DNA of 64,000 nucleotides from Bisbaumannia salifodinae (GCF_039522585.1 NZ_BAAADR010000003.1), one strand, 5' to 3'; counted from the first letter of the stretch, positions 32,750 through 43,944 are shown. A program made the numbers and translations. Notes: generated by a model not told the origin, from the letters alone.

Positions 32750-34219
32750 TCAGTCACCGGGGCCACACTCCATGCAGCGCTCGACGATGCGCTCGCCGAG
32801 TTGGAGGTTGGCATTCAGGTCACGCAGTGCGGTGCGTAGCCCCTCCTCGATCACCGGGTGATAGAAGGGCATGGCCAGCATCTGCGCCACCGTCAGTCGC
32901 TGCTGCAGGGCCCAGGCCAGCAGGTGAGCCAGGTGTTCGGCTCGGGGGCCGAAGATTTCGGCCCCGAGGAAGAGCCCGCTGCCCTGCTCGGCATAGACCC
33001 GCATCCGGCCGCGATTGACCCCCATGACCCGGGAGCGGCCCTGATCCTCGAAAGAGACTTCTCCCGTGGCCAGGCAGTCGCAGCCGCCGTGGCGTCGCTC
33101 GAGTTCAGCATAGCCGAGGCCGACGCTGGCCATCTGCGGGTCGCTAAACACTACGGCCAACGGTGCGCGACGCTGGGCGGCACGCAGCTCCGGGTAGCGA
33201 CCGGCATTGTCACCGGCGATGCGTCCCTCGTCGCTGGCCTCGTGCAGCAGCGGCAACTGCTGGTTGGCGTCCCCGGCGATAAAGATATGGCTGGGGCCGC
33301 CATCGGCATTGCGGCACTGCAGGGTATGAGGGCTGAAGTCGGGGATACCGCGCTCGTCCAGGGCGAGATGGGCCTGGTCGATATCCAGGCGATCCACATT
33401 GGGGCGTCGTCCGGTGGCCGCCAGCAGGTAGTCGAAGCGTTCGGTAAGGCGCTTGCCACTGCCGCGTTCGATAAAGGTGATCACCACCGCCTCGCCATCC
33501 CGTTCGATGGTTTCCACCTTGGCGTCCGGATCGACATAGAACTCCAGGTTGAAGGTACGATCGGCGTAGGCGCGCAGGTCGGGGTCCTGAAGCGAGCCCA
33601 GGGCGCCACCGACGCCGAACAGGCGGATCCGCACCCCCAGGCGGTGCAGGGCCTGACCCAGCTCCAGGCCGATGACGCCGGGGCCGAAGATGGCCACCGA
33701 CGCGGGCAGGTCGTTCCACTCGAAGAGATCGTCGTTGACCACAAGGCGATCGCCGGCAGCATGGAAGAAGTCCGGATAGCTGGGCCGCGAGCCGGTGGCG
33801 ATCACGATGCGCTTGGCATGCACCCGAGTATGCTCATCGACGATCAGGGTATGGGGATCGACGAAGCGGGCATGGCCGCGCAGGCGATCGGCCTCGGGCA
33901 GCCGTTCCACCGAGTCGACCACGAAGCCAACGAAGCGATCCCGCTCACGCTTGACCCGGTCCATCACGGCCTCGCCATCGACGCGAATCCGGCCCTCCAC
34001 ATGCACGCCGAAGAGGTCGGTATGCCGGGCCTGATGGGCCGCCTCGGCGGCGGCGATCAGCAGCTTGGAGGGCATGCAGCCGACCCGGGCACAGGTGGTG
34101 CCATAGGGACCGGACTCGATCATCACCACCTCGCCGCCATGCTGCTTGGCGGCCCGGTAGGCCCCCAGGCCGGCGGTACCGGCGCCGATAATGGCGATAT
34201 CGACCTGGCGTTCTTGCAT
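32750..34219 (-). CDS. Dihydrolipoamide dehydrogenase-like flavoprotein
   Basis: This 489-residue class-I disulfide reductase has the FAD motif IIGAGTAGLGAYRAA (residues 9-23), redox cysteines in TCARVGCMPSK (about 43-52), an NAD motif FGPGVIGLELGQAL and a C-terminal HPVIEEGL catalytic His-Glu pair. It resembles dihydrolipoyl dehydrogenases but is not near any 2-oxoacid dehydrogenase genes and its CARVGC spacer differs from the usual CLNVGC, so the true partner is uncertain. Confidence 0.82.
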   Translation of the reverse strand: MQERQVDIAIIGAGTAGLGAYRAAKQHGGEVVMIESGPYGTTCARVGCMPSKLLIAAAEAAHQARHTDLFGVHVEGRIRVDGEAVMDRVKRERDRFVGFVVDSVERLPEADRLRGHARFVDPHTLIVDEHTRVHAKRIVIATGSRPSYPDFFHAAGDRLVVNDDLFEWNDLPASVAIFGPGVIGLELGQALHRLGVRIRLFGVGGALGSLQDPDLRAYADRTFNLEFYVDPDAKVETIERDGEAVVITFIERGSGKRLTERFDYLLAATGRRPNVDRLDIDQAHLALDERGIPDFSPHTLQCRNADGGPSHIFIAGDANQQLPLLHEASDEGRIAGDNAGRYPELRAAQRRAPLAVVFSDPQMASVGLGYAELERRHGGCDCLATGEVSFEDQGRSRVMGVNRGRMRVYAEQGSGLFLGAEIFGPRAEHLAHLLAWALQQRLTVAQMLAMPFYHPVIEEGLRTALRDLNANLQLGERIVERCMECGPGD

Positions 34220-34412
34220 CGTGCTTTCCTTCTTCCGTTAACGAGGGTGGCCCTGGAACCTCGCCGCGCGAGACCCTTCCAATCTAGTGAGTCTCCGGTG
34301 TGGGTGCCATGGCGTAGTAACGGCAGTATCCGTGGCGCGTTATGCTAGATAAAGTTGATTGGTTTTAATGATTTAATAGTCACGAGTAATCAAGAGTGGG
34401 AGGCGAGTCATC

Positions 34413-34700
34413 ATGGATGCACGCGAATACCTGGCCAGGAAGGGCGTGGCGATCGGCAAGGACGAGGACAAGCCCAATACCCTGGAGGAGCTGGCCTGGT
34501 CCCGGGCCCGTCAGTCGGGCCAGCGTCCGCCCCGGGCGGGGACCCCCCACGACTGGGAGGACTGGGCGCGCTATCACGACGAGCTGGCCGGTGAGGCCGA
34601 GGCGCTGGGGCAGAAGATCGACCCCGAGGCGCATCTGCACTACGAGGCCGAGGGGCACGCCGAGGCGCCGCTGATAAGGCCCCGGCGATCCAAGAAGTAG
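34413..34700 (+). CDS. Hypothetical acidic/basic small protein, 95 aa
   Basis: I do not recognise this protein. It starts MDAREYLARKGVAIGKDEDK, contains HDWEDWARYHDELAGEAEAL, and ends in a basic tail (RPRRSKK). It is hydrophilic, with no membrane segment or cysteine. GGGAGGCG eight bases before the ATG supports the start. It is a solitary plus-strand gene converging on glpD. Confidence 0.68.
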   Translation: MDAREYLARKGVAIGKDEDKPNTLEELAWSRARQSGQRPPRAGTPHDWEDWARYHDELAGEAEALGQKIDPEAHLHYEAEGHAEAPLIRPRRSKK

Positions 34701-34752
34701 GCTTCCCGAGTCGCGCCTGCGGCGGCGTCCACGGGGCTGGGCCTAGCGCTGA

Positions 34753-36270
34753 TCAGGAGGCGGCCTCCCCGAGCCTGGTGCCCGGGCTCAGGTGCTCGGC
34801 CAGATAAGCCTCCAGGCGCTGGAGTTCGCTATCGCTCAGGTGCAGTCCCAGCTTGGTGCGCCGCCAGAGGATGTCCTCGGCGCTGCGCGCCCACTCCCGC
34901 TCCACCAGGTAGTCCACTTCGCGGCGGCTCAGGCCGGCGCCGAAGTCCTCGCCGAGGTCGGCCTCCCCCCGGCAATCGCGCAGGAACTCCAGGCACAGGC
35001 TGCCATAGCTGGCGGCGAAGCGTCGCGCCCGGGCCTCACCCAGGAAAGGATAGTCGGCCAGTAGTCGCGCCACGAAGGCCGCCTGGCTGCCGATATCGCC
35101 TCCGGGCAGGAGGGCTTCGGCGGTCCAGGCCGGGCCCATGTCGGGCAGGTGGGGGGCCAACTGGGCCAGGGCGCTCTCGGCCAGCTTGCGGTAGGTGGTG
35201 ATCTTGCCACCGAACACCGACAGCAGGGGAGGGCCCTGGGTGTCCAGGTCGAGGGTGTAGTCGCGGGTCATGGCGGAGGGGTCGGTGGACTCGTCGTCGC
35301 ACAGCGGGCGCACCCCCGAATAGGAGGAGACCACGTCGTCGCGGCTCAGCTGGGTGCGGAAGTGCTCGTTGACCACGGCGAGGATATAGCCGGTCTCCTC
35401 ATCGCTGATTCGCACCTGGGCCGGATCGCCCCGGTAGCGGCGGTCGGTGGTGCCGATCAGGCTGAAATCCTGCTGGTAGGGCAGCACGAAGACGATGCGG
35501 CCGTCCTGGTTCTGCAGGATATAGGCGTGCTCGTCGTCGTGGATCCGCGGCACGATCAGGTGGCTGCCCTGGATCATGCGGATACCGTAACGGGAGCGCC
35601 GCTCCGTACCCTCGCGAATAAACTCCTCCACCCAGGGGCCCGCCGCATTGACCAGCGCCTTGGCACGGCGGGTCTGACGGCGCCCGCTGGCGCCCTCTTC
35701 CAGGGTGACTTCCCAGACATCGTCCACTTGGCGTGCCTGGACGCAGCGGGTACCGACCAGGATCTCGGCCCCTTGCTGCTTGGCCTGAAGGGCATTGAGG
35801 ACCACCAGTCGGGCGTCGTCGACCCAGCAGTCGGAGTACTCGAAGCCCTGGGTGATCTCGGGCTTGAGGGGGCCCTGGCCGGCGAAGCGCAGGCGCCGGG
35901 AGCCGGGCAGGCTGTCGCGTTTGCCCAGGTGGTCATAGAGGAAGAGGCCGGTGCGGATCATCCAGGCCGGGCGCAGGTGAGGGCGGTGGGGCAGGATAAA
36001 GCGCAGCGGCCAGATGATATGCGGCGCCTTCTTGAGCAGCACCTCGCGTTCCTTGAGGGCCTCGCGGACCAGGCGAAACTCGCGATGCTCCAGATAGCGC
36101 AGGCCGCCGTGAATCAGCTTGCTGCTGGCCGAGGAGGTGGCGCTGGCCAGGTCACGCTGTTCGCACAGGGCGACCCGGAGGCCGCGACCGGCGGCGTCAT
36201 TGGCGATGCCGGTGCCGTTGATGCCGCCACCGATAACGAAGAGATCGAGAAGGGGAGTCTGCGAGGCCAT
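34753..36270 (-). CDS. glpD: Aerobic glycerol-3-phosphate dehydrogenase GlpD
   Basis: This 505-residue FAD enzyme oxidises glycerol-3-phosphate to dihydroxyacetone phosphate at the membrane, feeding electrons to quinone. The FAD motif VIGGGINGTGIANDAAGRGL is at residues 12-31, with SSKLIHGGLRYLE and VRPLCDDE further on. It is divergent from glpF-glpK, sharing a 445-base control region with repeated ATGTTTG/CAAACAT elements that resemble GlpR half-sites. Confidence 0.95.
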   Translation of the reverse strand: MASQTPLLDLFVIGGGINGTGIANDAAGRGLRVALCEQRDLASATSSASSKLIHGGLRYLEHREFRLVREALKEREVLLKKAPHIIWPLRFILPHRPHLRPAWMIRTGLFLYDHLGKRDSLPGSRRLRFAGQGPLKPEITQGFEYSDCWVDDARLVVLNALQAKQQGAEILVGTRCVQARQVDDVWEVTLEEGASGRRQTRRAKALVNAAGPWVEEFIREGTERRSRYGIRMIQGSHLIVPRIHDDEHAYILQNQDGRIVFVLPYQQDFSLIGTTDRRYRGDPAQVRISDEETGYILAVVNEHFRTQLSRDDVVSSYSGVRPLCDDESTDPSAMTRDYTLDLDTQGPPLLSVFGGKITTYRKLAESALAQLAPHLPDMGPAWTAEALLPGGDIGSQAAFVARLLADYPFLGEARARRFAASYGSLCLEFLRDCRGEADLGEDFGAGLSRREVDYLVEREWARSAEDILWRRTKLGLHLSDSELQRLEAYLAEHLSPGTRLGEAAS

Positions 36271-36715
36271 GGTGTGCTTCCGTTGTCGTTATGAATCCGC
36301 AAAAAGTGCTGATGTTTGAAAACGAAAATAGAAGAAGACCAGTTGAACATCAAGCGCTCGCGAGGAGCCGTTTCTGCGTCGGCAGCGGGGAGAGGACGAG
36401 GGGGTATGATTATTTCGTTGATTTTCAATGGTAAATCCGCGGTTTCTCCGGCGTGAAGCGGATCGCCAGGCGGGTGGGTTAGACGAATGTCGTATCTCTT
36501 TAAGGTGCGTTTTTGTTGTGTGTCGACGGCTGGGTGGCTAGATTCGTGGTCGCAAACAAACATTGAGAATGAATCTGTGTTCGATTTCATTCGTGGTCGA
36601 TGTTTGAGAGTCCTCTGTTGGAGTGTCGATCTCCGCTTGGGCGCCCCGGGGCGACCGGGGAGAAGTGGGTCGGCTGCGACATGACATGACAACCAAAACG
36701 ATAATGGAGAGCGTG
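36271..36715. promoter_or_regulatory. glpD-glpF divergent control region
   Basis: No gene is seen. Elements include an inverted repeat TGATGTT/AACATCA (36310-36316 and 36346-36352) near glpD, and near glpF the motifs CAAACAT (36557), TGTTCGATTTC (36578) and ATGTTTG (36600). An 11-bp direct repeat ATTCGTGGTCG occurs at 36542 and 36589. These resemble halves of the E. coli GlpR operator and suggest joint control of both directions. Confidence 0.5.
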
Positions 36716-37525
36716 ATGACTCCCTTTCTGGGTGAGCTAATCGGAACGATGATCCTGATCATCTTCGGCGGCGGGGTGGTCGCCGGGGTAGTCCTCAAGG
36801 GCTCCAAGGCCGAGGCCAGTGGCTGGATCGTGATCACCTTCGGCTGGGGGCTGGGAGTCGCCATGGCCATCTATGCGGTGGGGCAGTTCAGCGGGGCCCA
36901 TATCAACCCGGTGGTCACGATCGGCCTGGCCACCATCGGGGAATTTCCCTGGCGCCTGGTGCCTGTCTATGTCATCGCCCAGTTGATCGGTGCCTTCGTG
37001 GGGGCCCTGGTGGTCTGGCTGCACTACTTCCCCCACTGGGAAGCCACCGAGGATGTCGATGCCAAGCTGGCGGTGTTCTGTACCGCGCCGGCCATTGCCC
37101 ATGCGCCGGCCAACCTGATCAGCGAAATCGTCGGTAGCTTCGTGTTGGTGCTGGGAGTGCTGGCCATCGGTGCCAACACCTTCAGCGAGGGCCTCAATCC
37201 GTTGATCATCGGCCTGCTGATCGTGGCCATCGGCCTCTCCCTGGGCGGGACCACCGGCTACGCCATCAACCCGGCCCGCGACCTGGGGCCGCGCCTGGCC
37301 CATTACCTGTTGCCCATCGCCGGCAAGGGCGGCAGCAACTGGAAATATGCCTGGGTGCCCGTGGTGGGGCCGCTGCTGGGCGGCATCGCCGGCGCCCTCT
37401 TCTATCGGCACGTGTTTATCGAGAACAGCGGCCTGGCGGTGGGGGTGGCCCTGGGAATCGTCGCCATCAGCCTGGCCACCGGGGTCCTGGGGGTCCTGAA
37501 ACGCACTTCCGTGGCGGATGCCTGA
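36716..37525 (+). CDS. glpF: Glycerol uptake facilitator (aquaglyceroporin)
   Basis: This 269-residue MIP-family channel has six membrane helices and two half-helix motifs: GAHINPVVTIGL (NPV rather than the usual NPA in the first) and GYAINPARDLGPR (NPA). GlpF lets glycerol enter by diffusion to be trapped by GlpK. The start at 36716 follows ATGGAGAGCGTG with ideal spacing; an upstream in-frame start at 36623 or 36686 is possible but less conserved. glpK follows 71 bases later. Confidence 0.92.
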   Translation: MTPFLGELIGTMILIIFGGGVVAGVVLKGSKAEASGWIVITFGWGLGVAMAIYAVGQFSGAHINPVVTIGLATIGEFPWRLVPVYVIAQLIGAFVGALVVWLHYFPHWEATEDVDAKLAVFCTAPAIAHAPANLISEIVGSFVLVLGVLAIGANTFSEGLNPLIIGLLIVAIGLSLGGTTGYAINPARDLGPRLAHYLLPIAGKGGSNWKYAWVPVVGPLLGGIAGALFYRHVFIENSGLAVGVALGIVAISLATGVLGVLKRTSVADA

Positions 37526-37596
37526 GCCTTGCTCGGACAGGTCCGCCCGTATGTCTCACAATGACAATAACCGTTGGAGTCAGGAGTCTGAACGCC

Positions 37597-39117
<1,521 letters not shown>

Positions 39118-39148
39118 GTGGCCTCGACGGTCTCTCTCGTAGCCTTTT

Positions 39149-39173
39149 GCCCCGACCCGTTCGGGGCTTTTTT
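39149..39173 (+). terminator. Rho-independent terminator after glpK
   Basis: GCCCCGA, loop CCCGT and TCGGGGC are followed by TTTTTT. Confidence 0.9.
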
Positions 39174-39676
39174 GTCCCTTCTGCTCCGTTGATAAGGGTC
39201 TTGCCGTGCCAGGGCGGCGCCTCGCTCGGCGCTATTCGAAAGTTTATGTTAGAAATCGAACATTCGGAATAATGCGGCGCTTATCGCCGCGTAGGGCCGC
39301 CTACGCGGCTCTGTCTCGACGACGTCGATAAATTAACATTTTGAAATTTAAGTGTATTTTCGATATCTCGACGGTTGATGCCGTCGATTCTAGAAGGCTG
39401 GATAATGGCCGATCGATTCCTTCGACTAAGGTCTAGTGTATTTAATCGCGCATCCTATTGCCGATGACCCGCTGCTGGACTAGCCTGATTATCGTAAACG
39501 AACATTTCTTTTTCGTTTGTACGGTTCGAGGGGGTAGGCAGGCGTCACTCCCTCGCCCGACACGAGTCGGCCCTGGTCGGGGGCCGGGCCCCTCCAAGCC
39601 GAAGAGGCCATCTATCCGACCCTGATTTCGCGACGCAGATCGACGACAACGACAACAACTCTCGAGCGAGCACATC
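39174..39676 (+). promoter_or_regulatory. Control region of the glycerol ABC operon with a GlpR-like operator
   Basis: No gene is seen in about 500 AT-richer bases. TATGTTAGAAATCGAACATT at 39245-39264 is a near-palindrome closely like the E. coli GlpR operator. A second half-site (CGAACATT) at 39499 lies in an inverted repeat AAACGA...TCGTTT (39496-39518). The gene begins at 39677 without a strong ribosome site. Confidence 0.6.
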
Positions 39677-40765
39677 ATGTCTCTGAAACTCGACAGCATT
39701 GATCATGTGGTCAATGGCAACACCCATATCGAGGGCATTGACCTGGAGCTGGCCCCTGGCTCCTTCAATGTCCTGCTGGGGCGAACCCTAGCCGGCAAGA
39801 CGACCCTGATGCGCCTGATGGCCGGCCTCGACCGCCCCACCCGCGGACGCATCCTGATGAACGGCGAGGACGTCACCGGGGTGTCGGTACGCCGGCGCAA
39901 CGTCTCCATGGTCTATCAGCAGTTCATCAACTACCCCACCCTGACGGTCTTCGACAATATCGCCTCGCCGCTGCGCCTGGCGCGGGTGGCCAAGGCCGAG
40001 ATCACCCGCCGGGTCCATGAGGTGGCGGAAATGCTGCACATCGACCACCTGCTGAGCCGCTACCCCCAGGAGCTCTCCGGGGGCCAGCAGCAGCGCACCG
40101 CCATGGGGCGGGCCCTGGTCAAGGAGGCGGACCTGATCCTCTTCGACGAGCCCCTGGTCAACCTGGATTACAAGCTTCGCGAGGAGTTTCGCCAGGAGCT
40201 TCGGGAGCTGTTCAAGGCGCGCAACTGCATCGCCGTCTATGCCACCACCGAGCCCAACGAGGCCCTGGCCCTGGGGGGCAGGACGGCGGTGCTCCACGAG
40301 GGCCGCCTGCTGCAATATGGGCGCACCGAGGATGTCTACCACCGGCCGCGGGACCTGCTCACCGCCGAGATGTTCTCCGAACCACCCATCAATGTGGTGC
40401 CGGGGCTGGTCTCCGGCCGCGAGGTCACCTTCGATCGCAGCATGCACTTTCCCCTCAACGAGGACCTGGGCTCCCTGTCTCCCGGGCAGTACCACTTCGG
40501 GGTGCGCCCCTCGCATATCGGCCTGACGCCCCAGGCCGACGATGACCTGGAGCTCGAGGTGCGGGTCGAGCTGGCCGAGATCAGCGGCTCCGAGACCTTC
40601 CTGCACGTGGGCAACGAGCTGTTCTCCCTGGTCCTCCACCTGGCGGGGGTGCACGAGTTCCGGGTCGATCAGTCCCTCAAGGTCTACCTGCCGACCCACC
40701 GGGTCTATGCCTTCGACCGGGATGGCGCCGTGGTGCATATCCCGTCGCACCTGGGAGGAAAGTGA
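39677..40765 (+). CDS. glpS: Glycerol ABC transporter ATP-binding subunit GlpS-like
   Basis: This 362-residue MalK-type ATPase has Walker A GRTLAGKTT (residues 35-43), Q81, signature LSGGQQQR (133-140), Walker B LILFDEP (153-159) and a C-terminal OB-fold regulatory domain. The H-loop position, normally VYVTHDQ, reads VYATTEP, so the switch histidine is a threonine (T191). Its partner gene glpT follows after one base. Order and families match the Rhizobium leguminosarum glpSTPQUV glycerol importer. Confidence 0.87.
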   Translation: MSLKLDSIDHVVNGNTHIEGIDLELAPGSFNVLLGRTLAGKTTLMRLMAGLDRPTRGRILMNGEDVTGVSVRRRNVSMVYQQFINYPTLTVFDNIASPLRLARVAKAEITRRVHEVAEMLHIDHLLSRYPQELSGGQQQRTAMGRALVKEADLILFDEPLVNLDYKLREEFRQELRELFKARNCIAVYATTEPNEALALGGRTAVLHEGRLLQYGRTEDVYHRPRDLLTAEMFSEPPINVVPGLVSGREVTFDRSMHFPLNEDLGSLSPGQYHFGVRPSHIGLTPQADDDLELEVRVELAEISGSETFLHVGNELFSLVLHLAGVHEFRVDQSLKVYLPTHRVYAFDRDGAVVHIPSHLGGK

Positions 40766-40766
40766 G

Positions 40767-41864
40767 ATGGCGCAGATTACCCTCAACGCCCTGGCGCATA
40801 CCTACAGTCCCGATCCCGCTGGGCCCGAGGACTACGCCATTCGCCAGATGAGCCATGTGTGGCAGCAGGGCGGTGCCTATGCCCTGCTGGGGCCCTCCGG
40901 CTGCGGCAAGTCGACCCTGCTCAATATCATCTCGGGCCTGCTGGAGCCCTCGGACGGCGAGGTGATCTTCGATGATCGCATCGTCAATGCCCTGCCTCCG
41001 GAGGAGCGTAATATCGCCCAGGTTTTCCAGTTTCCGGTGATCTACGACACCATGACGGTGTTCGACAACCTGGCCTTCCCGCTGCGCAATATCAAGACGC
41101 CGGAGGCGCAGATCAAGGGCAAGGTGGAGGAGGTGGCCGATATCCTCGACCTGACCCCGCTGCTGTCGCGCAAGGCCAAGAACCTGACCGCCGACGAGAA
41201 GCAGAAGGTCTCCATGGGGCGCGGCCTGGTGCGCGATGACGTCTCCGCCATCCTCTTCGACGAGCCGCTGACGGTGATCGATCCCCAGCTCAAGTGGAAG
41301 CTGCGCCGCAAGCTCAAGGAGATCCATCAGCGCTTCAATATCACCATGATCTACGTCACCCATGACCAGCTGGAGGCGTCCACCTTCGCCGACAAGATCG
41401 CGGTGATGTACGAGGGGCAGGTGGTGCAGTTCGGCACGCCCCGGGAGCTCTTCGAGACCCCGGCGCATACCTTCGTGGGCTATTTCATCGGCAGCCCCGG
41501 CATGAACTTCCTGGAGGTCACCCTGACGCCCCGGGGGCTCGTCTTCGGGACCCTGCCCATCCCGGTGGCGCCGGCCCTGCTGGAGGCGGCTCGCCGCAGC
41601 GGTTCGAGCAACATCAAGCTGGGCATTCGTCCCGAATTTATCGAGGTGAGTGACGCACCCGGCGAGGACACCCTGGCGGTCGAGGTGGAGGACCTTCAGG
41701 ACCTGGGGACCTACGCCATCCTCTCCTTCCGGCTCGGCGGCGCCGCCTTCAAGGCACGCCTCGACGAGGGCGTCTCGCCGCAGGGCCCGCGGGCCCAGGT
41801 GCGACTGCCCGTGGAAGCCACGCATCTCTATATCGATGAATACCGGGTGGAGGTGGCCCAATGA
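40767..41864 (+). CDS. glpT: Glycerol ABC transporter ATP-binding subunit GlpT-like
   Basis: This 365-residue ATPase has canonical Walker A GPSGCGKST (residues 42-50), Q88, Walker B AILFDEP (161-167) and H-loop IYVTHDQLEA (H199). Its signature is degenerate: LTADEKQK (140-147) replaces LSGGQQQR. It is thus complementary to GlpS, and the heterodimer should hold one complete ATP site. The symbol follows the rhizobial system; it is unrelated to E. coli GlpT. Its stop overlaps the permease start (ATGA). Confidence 0.87.
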   Translation: MAQITLNALAHTYSPDPAGPEDYAIRQMSHVWQQGGAYALLGPSGCGKSTLLNIISGLLEPSDGEVIFDDRIVNALPPEERNIAQVFQFPVIYDTMTVFDNLAFPLRNIKTPEAQIKGKVEEVADILDLTPLLSRKAKNLTADEKQKVSMGRGLVRDDVSAILFDEPLTVIDPQLKWKLRRKLKEIHQRFNITMIYVTHDQLEASTFADKIAVMYEGQVVQFGTPRELFETPAHTFVGYFIGSPGMNFLEVTLTPRGLVFGTLPIPVAPALLEAARRSGSSNIKLGIRPEFIEVSDAPGEDTLAVEVEDLQDLGTYAILSFRLGGAAFKARLDEGVSPQGPRAQVRLPVEATHLYIDEYRVEVAQ

Positions 41865-42730
41865 ACAAGGTACAGAACAACAAGGCCTGGTTCCTGGTCT
41901 TGCCCATGCTGCTGCTGGTGGCCTTCTCCGCCATCATCCCCCTGATGACCGTGGTCAACTACTCGGTACAGGACGTCTTCGACCCCAATACCCGCTTCTT
42001 TACCGGGACCGAGTGGTTCGTGGCGATGCTCAATGATCCGGCGCTGCAGGGTGCCCTGCTGCGTCAATTCGCCTTCTCCTTCACCATCCTGGCGATCCAG
42101 ATCCCCCTGGGCATCGGTATCGCCCTGCTGATGCCCAAGCAGGGCTGGCGGGCCTCCCTGGTGCTGATCCTGGTGACCCTGCCGTTGCTGATTCCCTGGA
42201 ACGTGGTGGGCAGCATCTGGCAGATCTTCACCCGCGGCGATATCGGCCTGATGGGCTGGGGGCTGCGCGAGCTGGGCTACGGCTACAACATCACCCGTAA
42301 CCCGGTGGATGCCTGGGCCACCATTATCCTGATGGATGTCTGGCACTGGACGCCGCTGATCGCGCTGCTCTGCTACAGCGGGCTGCGCTCGATTCCCGAG
42401 GCCTACTACCAGGCGGCGCGTATCGACCGCGCCTCGCGCTGGGCGGTGTTCCGCTATATCCAGCTGCCCAAGCTGACCAATGTGCTGGTGATCGGCGTGC
42501 TGCTGCGCTTCATGCACTCCTTCATGATCTATGCCGAGCCCTTCGTGCTGACCGGTGGCGGGCCGGGGAGTTCTACCACCTTCCTCAGCCAGTCCCTGGC
42601 GATCATGGCCATCGCCCAGTTCGATGTCGGGCCGTCGGCCGCCTTCTCGCTGATCTACTTCCTGATCATCTTGCTGGTCTGCTGGGTGTTCTACACCGCC
42701 ATCATGAACCTGCAAAAAGACAAGCACTGA
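41861..42730 (+). CDS. glpP: Glycerol ABC transporter permease GlpP-like
   Basis: This 289-residue inner-membrane permease of the carbohydrate type (MalF-like) has six membrane helices and the EAA motif around AYYQAARIDRASRWAVFRYI (residues about 185-205). It overlaps glpT by four bases. FVLTGGGPGSSTTFLSQSLA is typical of the family. With GlpQ it forms the membrane channel of the importer. Confidence 0.88.
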   Translation: MNKVQNNKAWFLVLPMLLLVAFSAIIPLMTVVNYSVQDVFDPNTRFFTGTEWFVAMLNDPALQGALLRQFAFSFTILAIQIPLGIGIALLMPKQGWRASLVLILVTLPLLIPWNVVGSIWQIFTRGDIGLMGWGLRELGYGYNITRNPVDAWATIILMDVWHWTPLIALLCYSGLRSIPEAYYQAARIDRASRWAVFRYIQLPKLTNVLVIGVLLRFMHSFMIYAEPFVLTGGGPGSSTTFLSQSLAIMAIAQFDVGPSAAFSLIYFLIILLVCWVFYTAIMNLQKDKH

Positions 42731-42742
42731 CCGGGGGCCACC

Positions 42743-43660
42743 ATGAATCCGAGCACCGATACGCTGACCAGTCCCGACCGCCAGGCGGAGCGTCGTACCG
42801 ATCCCGAGGCGGCCGAAGCGGTGGTACCCACCCGCGTCGAACGCCGCACCCGGGGCCCCTCCAGGGGACGCTCCCGGCTGCTGCTGGGGCTCTATCTGCT
42901 GTTTATCCTGCTGCCGATCTATTGGCTGCTGAACATGTCGTTCCAGACCAATACCGAGATTCTCGGCACCCTGTCGTTCTGGCCGCAGGATCTGACCTTC
43001 GAGAACTATGCCAATATCTTCACCGACCCCACCTGGTACATGGGCTACGTGAACTCCATCGGCTATGTGCTGATGAACATGCTGATCAGCATCTCGGTGG
43101 CGCTGCCCGCCGCCTATGCCTTCAGCCGCTATCGTTTCATCGGCGACAAGCACCTCTTCTTCTGGCTGCTGACCAACCTGATGGCGCCGCCGGCGGTCTT
43201 CCTGCTGCCCTATTTCCAGCTCTACTATTCGGTGGGGCTCTTCGATACCCATGTCGCCGTGGCCCTGGCCCACTGCCTGTTCAATATTCCCCTGGCGGTG
43301 TGGATCCTCGAGGGCTTTATGAGCAGTGTGCCCAAGGAAGTGGACGAGACCGCCTATATCGACGGCTACAGCTTCCCCGCCTTCTTCGTGAAGATCTTTA
43401 TTCCGATGATCCGCTCCGGGATCGGCGTCACCCTGTTCTTCCTGTTCATGTTCTCCTGGGTGGAGCTGCTGCTGGCGCGGACCCTGACCGCCACCAATGC
43501 CCAGCCGATCGCTTCCATCATGACCCGCACCTCCACCGCCTCGGGCATCGACTGGGGCACCCTGGCCGCGGCCGGGGTGCTGACCATCATCCCCGGCATC
43601 GTGGTGGTCTACTTCGTGCGCAACCATATCGCCAAGGGCTTCGCCCTGGGCCGTACCTGA
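42743..43660 (+). CDS. glpQ: Glycerol ABC transporter permease GlpQ-like
   Basis: This 305-residue MalG-like permease has a hydrophilic N-terminal tail of about 45 residues (Arg/Glu rich) followed by six membrane helices. The EAA loop is EVDETAYIDGYSFPAFFVKI (about 195-215). It lies 12 bases after glpP and pairs with it. The symbol is that of the rhizobial importer and is not the E. coli phosphodiesterase GlpQ. Confidence 0.88.
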   Translation: MNPSTDTLTSPDRQAERRTDPEAAEAVVPTRVERRTRGPSRGRSRLLLGLYLLFILLPIYWLLNMSFQTNTEILGTLSFWPQDLTFENYANIFTDPTWYMGYVNSIGYVLMNMLISISVALPAAYAFSRYRFIGDKHLFFWLLTNLMAPPAVFLLPYFQLYYSVGLFDTHVAVALAHCLFNIPLAVWILEGFMSSVPKEVDETAYIDGYSFPAFFVKIFIPMIRSGIGVTLFFLFMFSWVELLLARTLTATNAQPIASIMTRTSTASGIDWGTLAAAGVLTIIPGIVVVYFVRNHIAKGFALGRT

Positions 43661-43671
43661 GGAGTCATGTC

Positions 43672-43944
43672 ATGTCCTGGATGGTCTGGACCCTACCCAC
43701 GGCGGTGTTCTTTTCCACCATCGCCGCCATGCTGGCCGGCATGACGGCCTGGGAAGTGATCTCGCCCTCGGTGGAGCGCAAGGGCTTCCTGCCGATTGCC
43801 ACCACCCGCGGCGACCGCCTCTTTATTGGCCTGCTGTCCGCCGCCTATATCCATCTGGCGGTGATCGGCTTCACCTCCCTGAGCATCTGGCTCGCCCTGG
43901 CCGTCTCCGTGGCCTGGCTATTGATCCTGATGCGCTGGGGCTAG
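43672..43944 (+). CDS. glpU: Small membrane protein DUF2160 (GlpU-like)
   Basis: This 90-residue protein begins MSWMVWTLPTAVFFSTIAAM and has three hydrophobic segments (about 5-25, 45-65 and 68-88). The family is found almost only inside glycerol ABC operons, in the same place as glpU of R. leguminosarum, and has no known role. GAGGAG sits seven bases before the ATG at 43672. It is 11 bases after the glpQ stop, so it is an integral member of the operon. Confidence 0.8.
   Translation: MSWMVWTLPTAVFFSTIAAMLAGMTAWEVISPSVERKGFLPIATTRGDRLFIGLLSAAYIHLAVIGFTSLSIWLALAVSVAWLLILMRWG

Noticed and set aside
32050..33018. 322-codon plus-strand frame through the CBS region
   Set aside because: It runs through a terminator hairpin and then antisense to the CBS and flavoprotein genes.
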